From contig JANTQA010000076.1 in assembly GCA_027625915.1 (NCBI GenBank), positions 1,178,001 to 1,242,000 on the forward strand: 64,000 nucleotides of DNA, given 5' to 3'. Below the pieces are notes generated by a model. That model had not been told where the DNA came from. It saw only the letters and a program-made list of their open reading frames with translations, and searched no databases. Shown piece after piece: positions 24,925 to 36,492 of the stretch (positions are counted from its first letter, which is position 1; each line of letters starts with the position of its first letter). This stretch comes from Anaeramoeba flamelloides (lineage: Eukaryota > Metamonada > Anaeramoebidae). A program made the translations under genes and the position numbers.

Positions 24925-26014
24925 AAATTTTGAATTTATAGTGAATACTCACTTAATCATTATAATATTCAAAGGATCTTTTCCAGATTAAAAAACTTCA
25001 CTGTACAGTGACTTGTAATGATTTTTTTGATAACCGATAATTTTCAAAGTCTTCTTATTCCAAAGAAAACAATTTATATTTTTTTTTGGAAGGGTTTGAC
25101 TCAAGGAAATATTCTTCTACGACAACAAGGCAAAATTTTAAAATATGTTATTGGTAACATTCTCTACTTACAAATTTTGTAGATCCCAAGTGTCAAAAAA
25201 TTCTGATCGACTAAGAAACCCAAAAAAGAATATTTTTTTTGTGAGTCCATTTTTTTTTTCCATTTTTTCCGAAAAAGAAAACTATTAAATTCATTTTATT
25301 TCTCACAATTTAACAATTTTTTAATCCGTTTATTGTCATTTTGATCATTATTATACTATAACATTTCTTTGTTACCAGTAGTATTAATATAAAGATTTTT
25401 TTTCTTTTTTGAGATAAAACTTTTGGTTAACCAAAAAAAAAATGATATATTCAATGGATTAAAAAATAATTGTATTTTTTTAAGAAGGATAGTAGTTATA
25501 ATAATCAAAGTTTTGTGGTCATTTAAAAATTTTAGTGAGAAATTTTGTTTTTGTTTTAAGATGAAATTAGATTTTCCAAAATAAACTTTTCTTGAAGATA
25601 TTTGGGAATTAGTTAATTTTATCCTCAAAATTCAAAATCATTTTTTTTCTGCCAAAAAAGATTTGAATTGTTATAAAGATTCTTGTGAATAAGACCAAAC
25701 AATTTGTTAAAAAAATTTTTCAAAATTATAAATTTTTTTTCATTTTTTGAAAACCAGAAAACAACTTTTTCAAAACATTAAAGAAAAAAATTTTTGTGCC
25801 TAATAGATCTCACATTAATTGATAAACTGTAGTTAATGTTCTACCGAATATTCATTTATTGAATCACCTAAACCACAAAATAGTTTTAATGGCGAAGATT
25901 TGAATTGAAATATTAATCAAAGAAAAAGAAACCAAATAAAAAATTTGCAATCGAAATCAATACTTTCCAACATAAAGCGAAAAATATGTTTTCCCATTTT
26001 CAAGAATTAACTTA

Positions 26015-26493
26015 CAGTGATCAAAATAATGCATGCACAATGACTATTATCCGTGTTTCAAAATATTATCCATGCTTTTTTTTCTTCTTGTACGAAGGCA
26101 ACATCCAATCTACTACCAAATAGTATACCTAAGTTCAAATCAATTTTGAAAGTTAAGGTCTGGTTATTTTCAGTAAAATTTAAATTATTCATGAAAATAG
26201 TTGGAATTTTTCCATAATATTCTCAATTTTTTTGAAATTTTTTTGTTTTTTTTATGATTAAAATTTTCTCAAAAATTTACTCTATTTTTTGAGATAAATT
26301 TTTCAAATTTGATCCGACATTTTTAGAATTTATTTTTAAATAATAGAACTTTAAGAAACCAATACCATATTTATTTAGGGTTTACTATCAGTTTCTTTGA
26401 TTGGTTCGTGTTTAGGTTTTCTATAACAAAAAAACACGCTTTTTATTTTGAAACACGCATAAAATTTTTTTGCACGCTTTATTTTGACTACAG
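26015..26493 (-). mobile_element. Tc1/mariner-like MITE copy B, complete
   Basis: The ends are CAGTGATCAAAATAATGCAT and (complement strand) CTGTAGTCAAAATAAAGCGT, flanked by TA at 26013-26014 and 26494-26495. The arms run about 75 bp with an internal repeat CGTGTTTCAAAATA. Length is 479 bp. The interior contains a short conserved reading shared with copies A and C that I do not recognise. Confidence 0.88.
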
Positions 26494-27192
26494 TAATTCT
26501 TAATAAAAATAATAGGGAACTTTTTTTCGTTTTATCTTGGAAACATGTAAATTTGAATTTCAAAAAAGAGATTCAAATCAATAAATTGTTTAAATGAGTT
26601 TAACTCATCTATTTCATAAGTCGAAACTAAAACACAAATTACAAAAAAAAAAAATTTAAAGATCTTTACCAGATTTCATTTTATTTTCTAAAATGATACT
26701 GCTCCCTTAAATATAAAGGGTCGTAATTTTGATTAAAAATAACTTTTAACAACCTCTTCTAGATATAAAAACAATTTGAAATAGATTTGTAAAGATTTCA
26801 TTTTTTGTAGTTTATCCAAAGTAAAATTCTTCTTTTTTCAACCTTTCTTACAGACAACAAAACAAGACTACACTTTTTTTTTCACATTTCAATCAATTTA
26901 ACACTAAAATTATTTCAAAGATCTCTCAAACAAAACAAAAAAGAAAAAAACAAAAAAGAAAAAAACAAAAAAAAAAAACAAAATTTCAAACAACAAAGTG
27001 TTAAAAAAAGTGAAACGTTATTTCTGTTTCAAGATAGTTTTTTTGTGAAAGAATTTCAAATTCTAAATTAACGTTTTTTGAAGTCTTTTCAATCACTAAT
27101 TTTTTTTTTTACTCCAAAATTTGCTTTTTTTTTCTTTTTTCTTTTTTCAATTTCACCTAATATTTTTTTATATTCAAAAAAACAAAAAATAG

Positions 27193-27405
27193 ATGACCAA
27201 AAGAAGAAACCACTCAAACCACAACCAAAATAGAAAACACCACAGAAACGGGATCAAAAAACCAAAAAGACAAAAGCACAGAACCAAAAAAGGAATGTAC
27301 CTTCCATATGCTAAGAATTTAAAATTTGTTCGAAAAGGTACACTGAAGGCAAAAATGGAAAAGAAAAAAAATCAAGAAAAAGAAATGGAAGTTGTTAAAA
27401 ATTAA
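27193..27405 (+). CDS. RPL29: Ribosomal protein eL29
   Basis: This is a 70-residue, strongly basic protein of the 60S subunit. RRNHSNHNQNRKHHRNGIKK matches the N-terminal signature of yeast and animal eL29 (AKSKNHTxHNQxRKxHRNGIKKP). It is followed by KKGM and FVRKGTLKAK, like the KGVDPKFxRNxxxA segment. Length is near the yeast form (59 residues) and far shorter than the mammalian one. The ATG follows AAAAAATAG, which is also the local form of a splice acceptor, so a 5'-untranslated intron is possible. It ends in TAA. It stands alone, without neighbours on either side for several kilobases. Confidence 0.93.
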   Translation: MTKRRNHSNHNQNRKHHRNGIKKPKRQKHRTKKGMYLPYAKNLKFVRKGTLKAKMEKKKNQEKEMEVVKN

Positions 27406-27933
27406 GTTCTGCTTCTTTGAAGAAGAACTGCATTGAAAAACAAATTCGAAAATATCTGTTTTAACAAAAATTATATTTTTTTTCTCTACGATCACATCTC
27501 AAAGAAAGAGGAAATTAACTTTTTTAAAAAAAAAACAAATAAACTTTGAAGTAAAAGAACTTTTTTTTTTTTTTTCTTCAATTTCGCTTTTGCAAAGGAT
27601 ACTGTATTTTTATATAATTTTCTTTACTTTTGGATTTTAAAATGATAACCTTATAAACTGTGGTATCTCCGTTAATTTTTTCACGAATAAATATGAGTGA
27701 AAAAATCAAATTTTAAACAAAAAGAAAAATAACCAAAAACCTTTAATTCTGAAAAGATAAATGAAGAATATTTTGTTTATTAATTCTGAAATGATCAGAA
27801 AGTAAACAACAAATTTTGAATAAATCCTGGTTGAGTAATTTAAATTTGTTTTTAAAATACAAAATTGAGTTAATCAAATAAAAAGTGACTAAAGCGATTT
27901 TCGAATTAATAAACTATTATTTTTAGAATCTAT

Positions 27934-28690
27934 CAAATATTCCCTAAAATACCCGAAAATCGAAAATACCCGAAAATTTTTTAACCTCATAAAAACAGGT
28001 TATTGACAACTTCGAAGATACCCGAGTGTCAAGATACTTAGTTTAACGGTAATTTTGAAATTTTATTTTTGAAATAATTTTTTTTTTCTGAAAATATCAA
28101 AATTCAAAAAATGTAAATTTTAAGGAATAGTATTCAACCCATTTTGTGTGAAAAGGAATTAATATCTTTGATGGCTATAAAATTTCTGATCATTTCTAAA
28201 TGGTATTAACTAAATGAGAGAAAATGTACTTGTAAAGAAAATTTCTAATTGTATATCATTACCCATAAATTTGTAATCTTCATAAACAATCCAAAAATAA
28301 ACAAGAGGAATATCTAATTGTACAATACACATATCCTAAGCAAGGTGAGCCAAGCCAAACTTTATTTAACTTCCCATTCCATAAGGGGAGCTGGTTTAAC
28401 CAAAGCATACAAACACACACCATACCAAACCTAACACACATATACACTTATCCCTAATAAGTGCCAACAATTACTCAAATATACTCAAAAAATACGAAAA
28501 AACTCTTTAGAGGTACTTAAAGTAGAAAATTTAAAAAATATATTTTGTCTCAAAGTTAAATTGTTATTTTACCATTTAACTATGTATATTGGCAATGGAG
28601 TTTCTTAGAAGTTTTTTAAAAAGTGTTTTTATGATGTAAAAAAATTTTCGGGTATTTTCAATTTTGGGGTATTTTCGGGAATATTTCAAA
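27934..28690. mobile_element. About 760-bp element with AATACCCGAAAAT arms
   Basis: Left CAAATATTCCCTAAAATACC and right (complement) TTTGAAATATTCCCGAAAAT begin arms of about 65 bp containing CGAAAATACCCGAAAATTTT and TCATAAAAACA. The interior includes 28330-28470, which is clearly less AT-rich and homopolymer-free, possibly an acquired piece. Confidence 0.65.
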
Positions 28691-29714
28691 CACACAATTT
28701 TTTATTACAATTTCCCCAAATATTTCTTCAAATTAGATGAAAAAGCTCTTAGATCTTAAAAATAATTAAGAATGATATTTTGAGATTTTTAATTTGGCTT
28801 CCTAATTGAACTTGTGAATTAACATTTATTTTTTTATTTTAAATTTAATAGAAAAAGAAAAAGAAAGTTAAGGACTACGTTTCAGCAACAGTGGGTGTGT
28901 GTTATTGTGTTATTATATTTTCACTTCACAAAAAGAATTTTCATTCTGAAGAAATTGGATGAACAAATACTTATTTCGAAAGTTTGAATAAAAGAAAAAA
29001 AAAAAATTAAAAAAATTCAAATAGCTCTTTAATGAAAATTTGAAAAAAAAAATGATTTTAAGGATTTTCAAGAAAAAGTACTAATTTTAAAACACCCAAC
29101 CCTCTAAAAGTAACTGTAAAATATATTTAGAACAGCTTGGTGAATTTTTTGGGAGTTTATAGATTTGAAATGTGAATTAAGAAATATTAAAATCAAATTT
29201 TGCATGATCTAACAAGGGTAAAATTATGAAAATTGTTGTAATTTTGGAAATTTGAATTTTTTTTTGGAAAAGAAGTTCTAAGTGGATAAATTTAACTGAG
29301 ATTATTTAACTCTTTCAAGAGAGTTTTCACCAACAATTTCGCTATTTCCACTGTAAAAGTAGTCCTTAATACTATCATTAACAAAACATTCACTTTTTAA
29401 TTGCTTCACAGTTATTATTAATGTTTTGTGACAAATAAGAGATCATAGTTCAAAAATTATTTTGAAATGTATTGTACAAAAGAAGTTGGGAAATCAAAAT
29501 TTTGAGGTTATATTAATATTTTTTTCGGATTTTATTAGTAACGAATTATATATTTTTTATTTCCCAGTTAAGGAGTTATTTTAAAATCTTTCAAAAGTAT
29601 ACAGCTTTGAGAAATCTAAGGAATATCTTTCAATGGGGGGGGATCAATAATTTTGTTTATTAGAGAATTATTTATTGTTTTATATTTTAAAAAATTATTT
29701 ATTGTTTGTTTTTC

Positions 29715-31105
29715 CGTTAGGTTTTCCAGAATTTAAAAAAATAGAGTAAAATCTATATATTTTTATTTAATTCTTTTGAATTTTGGAAAATCGCGGTTAG
29801 CTTTTTTTAATTTGAGAAATAAAAAGAAAATTTTTGAATTTTTTTTTTAATTTCTTAAATTAAAAAAAAGCAAGGTACTCTATGGACACTTTCGTTAGGT
29901 TTTTTTTAATTTTTGTAATAAACTGAAAATTAAATAAATTTTTGGTATATTTCAAAAAGTAAAAAAAAAAAAAAGGAGTTAGGTTTTCTAGGGTTTTCTT
30001 TTTATTTGGAAAATCGATGGATTTTCGTTAGGTTTTTTTTGAGATTTTTCTATTTTATTTGTGAAGTTTTCTAGATTTTTTTTGGGGTTTCTATTTAATT
30101 TATAAAGTTTTCTAAACGAAAATTCAAAATTTTTCATTGAGCTAAAACAGTCCAAACAATCACAATAATGCAATTCCATTGGAATTCGAAATAATTTTGA
30201 TTTTTGTAAAATAGGAAAATCATTTTTTCATATTTTATTTTTTGTTTTCATTTACTTTTTTGAGTTACGTAATTTGTTTCGTGGATCAAAATTTTTTTGA
30301 AAAATTGATCTTATGTTAAAGTTGAGTTGTTTCAAATAGAAGAACTCAAATAAAAATTAGTTGGTAGTGTCTAACCTTTTGATCGATCAATAATTCCTAA
30401 TAGAATTTCAAAAAAATTACCAATGTATTTTTTTTTGTTTTACTCTCTCAAAAATTTTTAACACGCCCTTGATTTATTTGTATTGATAATTATTTATTTA
30501 TTGTTTTGTGAGTATTTTAATTTATAAAAAAGTGTTAACATTTCAATTAGCGAATGGTTCTAATTTGGTATTTCTTCTTGAATTGATTAAATAAGTTTTT
30601 TATTTTACAAATCGAATTTTGGCGTGTTAAAAATTTTGAATTGGGGTTTAGGTTTTTTAGATTTTTCTATTTATTTAGAAAATCAATAGATTTTTGTTAG
30701 GTTTTTTTTTTTACTTTTTAAAATAAACCGAAATTTTATTAAAATTTTACATGTATTACAAAAAGTAAAAAAAACCTCGAAGACTTCACAAATAAAATAG
30801 AAAACCCAAAAAAAACCTAGAAAACACTTCACAAATTAAATAGAAAACCTCAAAAAAACCTACAAAACTTGACAAATAAAATAGAAAACCTCAAAAAAAC
30901 CTAGAAAACTTCACAAATAAAATAGAAACCCCCAAAAAAACCAAGAACACTTAACGAATAAAATAGAAAACCTCAAGATAACGGTTGTTATTTTTTCCAG
31001 AATTTAAAAGCTTCGAGTAAAATCAAATATTTTTCTCTTTTTTTTGATTTATAGAAAATTTAGGCACTCTACGACACTCTACAGCGCTTAAAGGTATAAT
31101 CTTAA
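29715..31105. repeat. CCTAACG interspersed repeat, split by an inserted MITE
   Basis: Repeated units of CTTCACAAATAAAATAGAAAACC joined to CAAAAAAACCTAGAA occur here, with CGTTAGG blocks and a GTAGAGTG-like end near 31065-31090. The MITE at 30115-30648 interrupts it. The units are shared with 10676-11365 and 63590-64000. Confidence 0.55.
30115..30648 (+). mobile_element. About 535-bp MITE inserted in the CCTAACG repeat
   Basis: The left end AACGAAAATTCAAAATTTTT and right end (complement) AACCCCAATTCAAAATTTTT follow or precede TA. An inverted second copy is at 52423-52946 and a diverged one at 31735-32040. All share TTTTGATCGATCAATAATT-type sequence. There is no coding frame. Confidence 0.75.
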
Positions 31106-31293
31106 TTTCTAAATTTTTGTATGATATTTTACAGCTCTTATTAATTACCTCTTTTATACCAAAAGGTATAAGTGATAAAAGAAATTTAGAAAAGCTTTAA
31201 TAAAACCCTTTTTTTGAAGGATTATTCAAACTTTTTGTTTTCACATTTTTAAAAAAATTTATTAATTCAAATTGATTCAATAAAATCAACTAA

Positions 31294-31490
31294 ATTTCAT
31301 AATAAATGTCCCAATTTTTTTTTATTTTTTATTTAATTTTTTTTATTTTATTTTTTGACTGAAAATAAAATATTTCTCGTGTATAGAACATACACTTAAT
31401 TAGTAATTATTTTATTATAATAGATAACTTATTTTATAAAAATATTTTTGTTCAAATTTTTGATTTTTTAAGTACCAATGTTTTTGAAAT
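31294..31490. mobile_element. About 197-bp MITE, diverged copy
   Basis: TTTCATAATAAATGTCCCAA at the left and CCAATGTTTTTGAAAT at the right match the ends of 34777-34974. The interior shares TTATTATAATAGATAACTT. Confidence 0.55.
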
Positions 31491-31530
31491 GAAGTTTATT
31501 TTTTTATATTTTTGTTTGTTTTTGTTGATA

Positions 31531-32475
31531 CACATGTGCAAAAAGTGATGTATTATTATTTAAAGTTATTTTACTAAATTTGTAATTTTTCTAAATCTAA
31601 AAAACTTTTTCTATGCACCACGGCGGGTGGTGGTGGTTTTTTTAGTGGGTTAGGGGGTTTAAGAGCAAAAAATTCGATTTAATAATAAACTATATTCAAA
31701 AAATTTGGACACTGTTTAAACTGTTGAGAGAATAATAATACTACACTTTAAATTCAATTTAGAAATAATTTTGATTTTACAACATATTTTCATTTTTTGT
31801 CTTTTTTTTTTTGTTTTCAATTCCTTTTTTCCAGTTACCTAATCTGTTTGGTTAGATCAGGAATTTTTTTTAGATCGGTTGGAAGAAGGTTAGTGTTGAT
31901 TTTCTTGAATTGGAAAATAACATACTAACAATCGATGGTATCTTAAGTTTTGATCGATCACCAATAATTTTTGGTGAAATTTCAACTATTTTAACAATAC
32001 ATTTTTTGTTCCGTTCTTTTCATTATTTTGGAAATTTGGAAAAATCCTAATTTTTATTTTTGAATTTTTATATTTTAATCTTTTATTTCGATTAAAATAA
32101 TTAAATATTAAAACATTAATACCGGGTAACTTAAATTTCTTTTTGTAATAGGTTTGGAAAAATACAATAAATTGATTTTTGGCCTATTTTTGATTTTGGG
32201 TTTGTCCAAATTTTTGAAATGGGGCTTAGAATAAAAATGTTTGGGGAAGAAATAGTCTTTCAAAAATAGAAAATATTTTTCAGAAATCAAAAAAACAAAA
32301 ACAACTCTTAACCTTTTTATTTGATAATTAAATTGTTTTACAAGTTATTAGAAACCTCAATTTCGTTAACAAGAGACCTATTACTTGAGGACACCTCCAA
32401 AAAGTTTTTTAATTTTTGGAAAAATTACAAATTTAGTAAAAAAACTTAAATAACACATCATTTTTTGCGCAGGTG
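31531..32475. mobile_element. 945-bp element with TA duplication, carrying an older MITE
   Basis: The ends are CACATGTGCAAAAAGTGATG and (complement) CACCTGCGCAAAAAATGATG, with TA at 31529-31530 and 32476-32477. The arms of about 80 bp share TTTACTAAATTTGTAATTTT. A GC-rich GGCGGGTGGTGGTGG stretch lies at about 31622-31636. A diverged copy of the 535-bp MITE lies at 31735-32040. Confidence 0.8.
31735..32040 (+). mobile_element. Diverged partial copy of the 535-bp MITE
   Basis: AATAATTTTGATTTTACAA, AGTTACCTAATCTGTTTGG and TTTTGATCGATCACCAATAA align in order with 30190-30420. The right half is missing. Confidence 0.5.
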
Positions 32476-33261
32476 TAGTCATTAGTGAAAGTGTTTTCTT
32501 AAAAATAATTTCTTAAATATTTTTCCAAACATAAAATAAAATGCCACAATAGAATGTTGAATTAGGAATAAAATGTAAGTTATTTGACACTTCTGAAAGT
32601 AGATCTGATAATTCAAATTAACATTCTTTTATAGTATTTTATTTTATGATCAAAAACAGTTTAATGAATAATTTTTTAAAAAGAGTAATTAAAAGAACTA
32701 CAATAAAAGCACCCAAACATAACCAAAGCGAAAAATTGTTGTTTTGATCTTGTTCATTGGAAATGATAAAATGTGAAAAATTTTTTAGTTTATGGTTGCT
32801 TGTCCCTTAAAAGTTATGAAAGAAAATTGTAAAGTTAATTTAAAAAGTAATAAGATATGAAAAGATGCAATTGGTTGTAATTACACTCATGAGTTAATTT
32901 TTTACAATATCTGTTAATAGAACATTAATAAAGAATTCATAGTGAAGATCAAAATGTTGCGAAATGTACCTTCCTTTCTTTTAAAAGTAAGTGATCTCTT
33001 AAAAAATGAATCAATTCTTACGTGTAGTTCAGATAGGAGAAAAGGTTGGTGTTTGTAAACCAAGGAAGAAAAATTGAGATGGTAAAAAGTAATTTGTAAC
33101 TTGGATCGATCAGTTTTAAAAAAAAAAAAAACAAAAAAAAGTTGTTGCATAAAAAAGTGATCAAAAAAATGATGCTGAAACAAAAATTTGTTTTCCAAGG
33201 GGACAAATTGATTTAAAAGTCAATACAATTCTTGAAAAAAAAATAAAAAAAGAAAATGAAT

Positions 33262-33267
33262 AAAAAA
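33262..33267 (-). terminator. RNA polymerase III terminator of tRNA-Val
   Basis: Six T residues on the transcribed sense begin directly after the discriminator base of the tRNA. Confidence 0.8.
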
Positions 33268-33339
33268 TAGACCTGCACGGTTTCGAACCGTGGACCTTTC
33301 GCGTGTTAGGCGAACGCGCTACCACTGCGCCACAAGTCT
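33268..33339 (-). tRNA. tRNA-Val (anticodon AAC)
   Basis: Seventy-two nucleotides without intron or encoded CCA. The acceptor stem pairs AGACTTG with CAGGTCT (one G-U), with discriminator A. The D arm is GCGC-AGTGGTA-GCGC, the anticodon arm TTCGC-CTAACAC-GCGAA, and the T arm CACGG-TTCGAAA-CCGTG. The loop places AAC at positions 34-36, so it reads GUU (and other valine codons after A-to-I editing). The internal promoter boxes are intact: A box TGGCGCAGTGG and B box GGTTCGAAACC. Confidence 0.97.
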
Positions 33340-33440
33340 GTACATTTTCTTTCACTTATTTACTTTTATCAATTTATAAAAAATGAATATTTTTCAATTA
33401 TTCAATAATATTTCACAAAACTTACTCAATTCAAAAGACT

Positions 33441-33700
33441 CACATCAATCATAACAATACAATATTACATTCTATTATAATCAATATTTTTTATACTAAT
33501 CAATAAACATATTTTAACAAATAACCAAACACCAATATTTGGATAAATTAAAAATAAATAAAAAAACTCTCATAAAAAATATTCAAGCAAATATAACATA
33601 TAAAATGAACAAAAAAAAAATACCAAAACTTCATATCAATACATAACAATACAATATGACATTCTATTATAATCTAAAATTTTTTATATAATTTATCAAT
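33441..33700 (+). repeat. Direct repeat near the tRNA gene
   Basis: About 65 bp at 33441-33503 is repeated at 33632-33700 in the same orientation: ATAACAATACAATAT followed by ACATTCTATTATAATC. The spacing is about 190 bp. Confidence 0.7.
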
Positions 33701-33898
33701 AGAAATTTCTATTAGCTTCCTTACTCTTGTTAAATTTGGATCAATGCAAAAAATAGCAATTTTTAAAAAAATCAGAAAAAGATTTTTATATGATTTTCTC
33801 ATTTTTATCAAATGAAAACAATTTTGCACCCAAGTAACAATTACACTGTCACTTTTTTATATCATATTATCAAAATAAAAACTTTTATTAGATAAATA

Positions 33899-34371
33899 CT
33901 GTTGTCAAAATAAGGTGTGCAGAAAAGTTTAACTCATATATAAAAAAAAAAGCATGCTTTTTCGTTATTGAAGATATATAGATTAACCAATCAAAGAAAC
34001 TGACAATAAAACCCTAATTAAGTCTGTTATTGGTTTCATAAAGTTCTATTATTTAAAAAGAAATCTATAAAATGAAGGATCTAATTGGAAAATTTATCTC
34101 AAAAAATTGAGCAAATTTTTTAGAAAATTTTTCATAAAAAAAACAAAAAATTTCAAAAAAAATTGATAATATTATGAAATATTTTCAACAAATTGCATTT
34201 CTAAATTTAAATTTTTCAAAAAATATCAAGTGGTTTACTTTCAAAATTGATTTGAACTGGGGTATACTATTGGGTAGTAAAATGGATGTTGCCTTGGAAC
34301 CCGAAGAAAAAAAAAATTCTATATTATATTTTGAAACACGGATTATAGTCTTTTTGCATTATTTTGATCAC
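33899..34371 (+). mobile_element. Tc1/mariner-like MITE copy C
   Basis: It starts CTGTTGTCAAAATAAGGTGT after TA (33897-33898) and ends CATTATTTTGATCAC before TA (34372-34373). Length 473 bp matches copies A and B. The open frame at 34174-34374 lies inside it and is not a separate gene. Confidence 0.82.
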
Positions 34372-34375
34372 TAAG

Positions 34376-35500
34376 GAAAATCACAAAATTTTTAAAAATT
34401 AATATACAATATCCAAGAATAATATATAAAGCTATGTAAAAATAGAGCAAGTAAGAATTTAAATATAAACTTAATTTCATAATAAATGGCCCATGTTACA
34501 TTTGAATTTTGAATTGCTTTTGTATCTTTTTGAAGTTTTTACTCTCACAATGAAAAGTTTGCAATTAAATCATTTTTTCTCTTTTTTATTTTTTCAACAG
34601 TATTTTGTTAAAGCAGAAAATGAAAATCAAGATTTGGAAAGAAGTAACAGATGAATTAATGAAAAATTTGGTTTCAAATATGTAAAAAGAGATTATATTT
34701 AGTTATTAAAATAGAAGGGGAATCCATAAATCGGTTTTTTTACTTTTTTAAATTTTCTATTTTTTATGTAATGCTTCTTTCAAAATAAATGTCCCAATTT
34801 TTTTTAACAGTTTTTTTTACTTTTTTTTTCTTTTATTTTTTGATAAAAAATTAATATCTCTTGAGTATATTATTGAATATTAAAATCAAAATTTTTATAT
34901 TATAATAGATAACTTCAATTATTAAACATAATTTTCTTTCAAATTTGATTTTTAATGGGACAATGATTTTGAAAGATAGTTTATAATAGAAAATTTAAAC
35001 TCAAAAAGAAAAATATAGTAGAAATCGTAGATTTTGAACACAGATCAAATAATTTTATATTTTCAAAAAAAGATAACGAGAATATTAATTGGGAAGTAGA
35101 ATATTTAAAACTAATAGATGCGAATCTTAACCAATTTAGAGAAAACTTAAGAACAAAGAGATCTGGATGGAAAGGTCAAGAATATTTAAAATTATAAGGT
35201 AAAATAACAATATTAAGAAACAGCTGTGTAATAACGTGCTGTGAAGTGTCATCAAGTGCCGTCGAATGCCTACCTTTTTTCTACTTCTAATTAATAGAGA
35301 AAATTTTTTGATTTTACTCAATTCTTTACTATTCTGGAAAGGATAACGAAAAAGTAATTTTTTTTTTTTTAATTAAAGAAATAACAAGAAAATTTCTTAG
35401 ATTTTCAGTTTGTGTCTTAAATTAAAAAAAATGACGAAGGAAAAATAGAAATTAATCTTGTTGAAACGCCTCTCTTCATTAATAAATAAAAAAAAATTTT
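34376..35500 (+). mobile_element. Unclassified interspersed element with a coding remnant, copy C
   Basis: It begins with AATTTTTAAAAATTAATATAC, as at about 10340, and resumes after inserted DNA. The 34985-35190 segment carries a reading ending in SGWKGQEYLKL that matches the copy near 10490-10640. A tail with GTGCTGTGAAGTGTC-type units and TTTGATTTTACTCAATTCTT follows. The element is broken; its family is not recognised. Confidence 0.5.
34777..34974. mobile_element. 198-bp MITE nested in the unclassified element
   Basis: The ends are CTTTCAAAATAAATGTCCCA and (complement) CTTTCAAAATCATTGTCCCA. A relative of the same length is at 31294-31490, and one arm-like piece lies near 34465-34500. Confidence 0.7.
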
Positions 35501-35604
35501 TTTCTATAAAATTAATTTCCATTTTTAAATAATTTTTGTTACTTTGATAATAAAAAACATTTTTTGTATATTTTTCAAAGTTGAAAATTGTGATTGTATA
35601 AAAT

Positions 35605-36220
35605 AATATTAGATTTTTTTAATGATGACCTATAATATCATGGTATTAAAAATAAAATGGTGGTTATCTAAAAAAAATCACAATTAGTCCTACTTTATCT
35701 CTAAAAATTATAAAATAACCATTAATCCTCATTAGTGTGAAAAATGAAATAGCACAAAAAAGAAAAATTATTTTTTTGAACTAACCTTACAAATCCACCA
35801 ATGTATTTTACAAAAAAAAAACACTTTTCCTTCATTAAAATCATAATAAGTGGATAATATATATGTATAAAACGCTTTCAAGTATTTTCAAGTGTTTGAA
35901 AGTTTTGAAAGACAAAAAGATTTTATTATCATATAGGATTTTTTTATAATGAAAAAAAAAATTATGATTTTCATTTTTTTTTAAAAAAATATTCAATCTC
36001 AAACAAATTCATTTGATCAAATAAATAATCATCCATCTCATCAATCTACTCAAATTTAAAATCGGTGTATTTTTTTATAATGGAGTTGTTACCTTCATAA
36101 TTTTAAATAACCAAAAAAAAAAAAAAAAAAAACATAATTTTCATTCTATTTTCGAATTAAAAAAAACTTTAAACTCTAGTTCTGTTTTTTCTCCAATAGC
36201 AAGATATAAAATTTGAAGTA
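35605..36220 (+). mobile_element. Degraded copy of the 1.2-kb CGCGAT element
   Basis: It aligns in order with 22200-22760: ATCACAATTAGTCCTACTTTATC, CAAGTGTTTGAAAGTTTTGAAAGAC, CAATCTCAAAC, and ATAATGGAGTTGTTACCTTC. The CGCGAT motifs have largely decayed, which suggests greater age. Confidence 0.6.
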
Positions 36221-36295
36221 GTGTTAAAAAAAAAATAATAAGATTAATATTGTTACTTTCCCTTGTGTAATTACTCGATATTTAATATAAAAGTA

Positions 36296-36492
36296 CAGTC
36301 AGTTCAACTTTGAAGGCACAAACTTTAACCAAATTTAAGACACAATAAAAATCTCCAATTAATGGACAAAATTCAGATTCTAGTAAAATAATTTGTCTAA
36401 AAAATAATTTCAAATTTTCTACTTTAATTTGAGTTTTTTTTTTGTACCTTAAATTTTGTTGAAAGTTTGTTCCTTGAAAGTCGAACTGACTG
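36296..36492. mobile_element. 197-bp Tc1/mariner-like foldback MITE, second copy
   Basis: It begins CAGTCAGTTCAACTTTGAAG and ends with the inverted complement, with TA at 36294-36295 and 36493-36494. Same length as 11081-11277 but more diverged inside. Confidence 0.88.

Larger units (their letters stand above)
18755..27192. other. 8.4-kb gene-free, repeat-filled interval
   Basis: No host gene was recognised between the start of the BTB gene and eL29. Delimited transposon relics lie at 19501-19960, 20325-20970, 22185-23419, 23706-24924 and 26015-26493. The remaining pieces are A/T-rich and only short frames without family resemblance occur. Confidence 0.6.
27406..33261. other. Gene-free interval between eL29 and tRNA-Val
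   Basis: No host gene was recognised. Relics at 27934-28690, 29715-31105, 30115-30648, 31294-31490 and 31531-32475 cover about half of it. The rest is A/T-rich with only short meaningless frames. Confidence 0.55.

Noticed and set aside
34174-34374. 66-codon plus-strand frame
   Set aside because: It lies within a MITE whose ends and TA duplication are clear; its C-terminal part is simply the inverted repeat.
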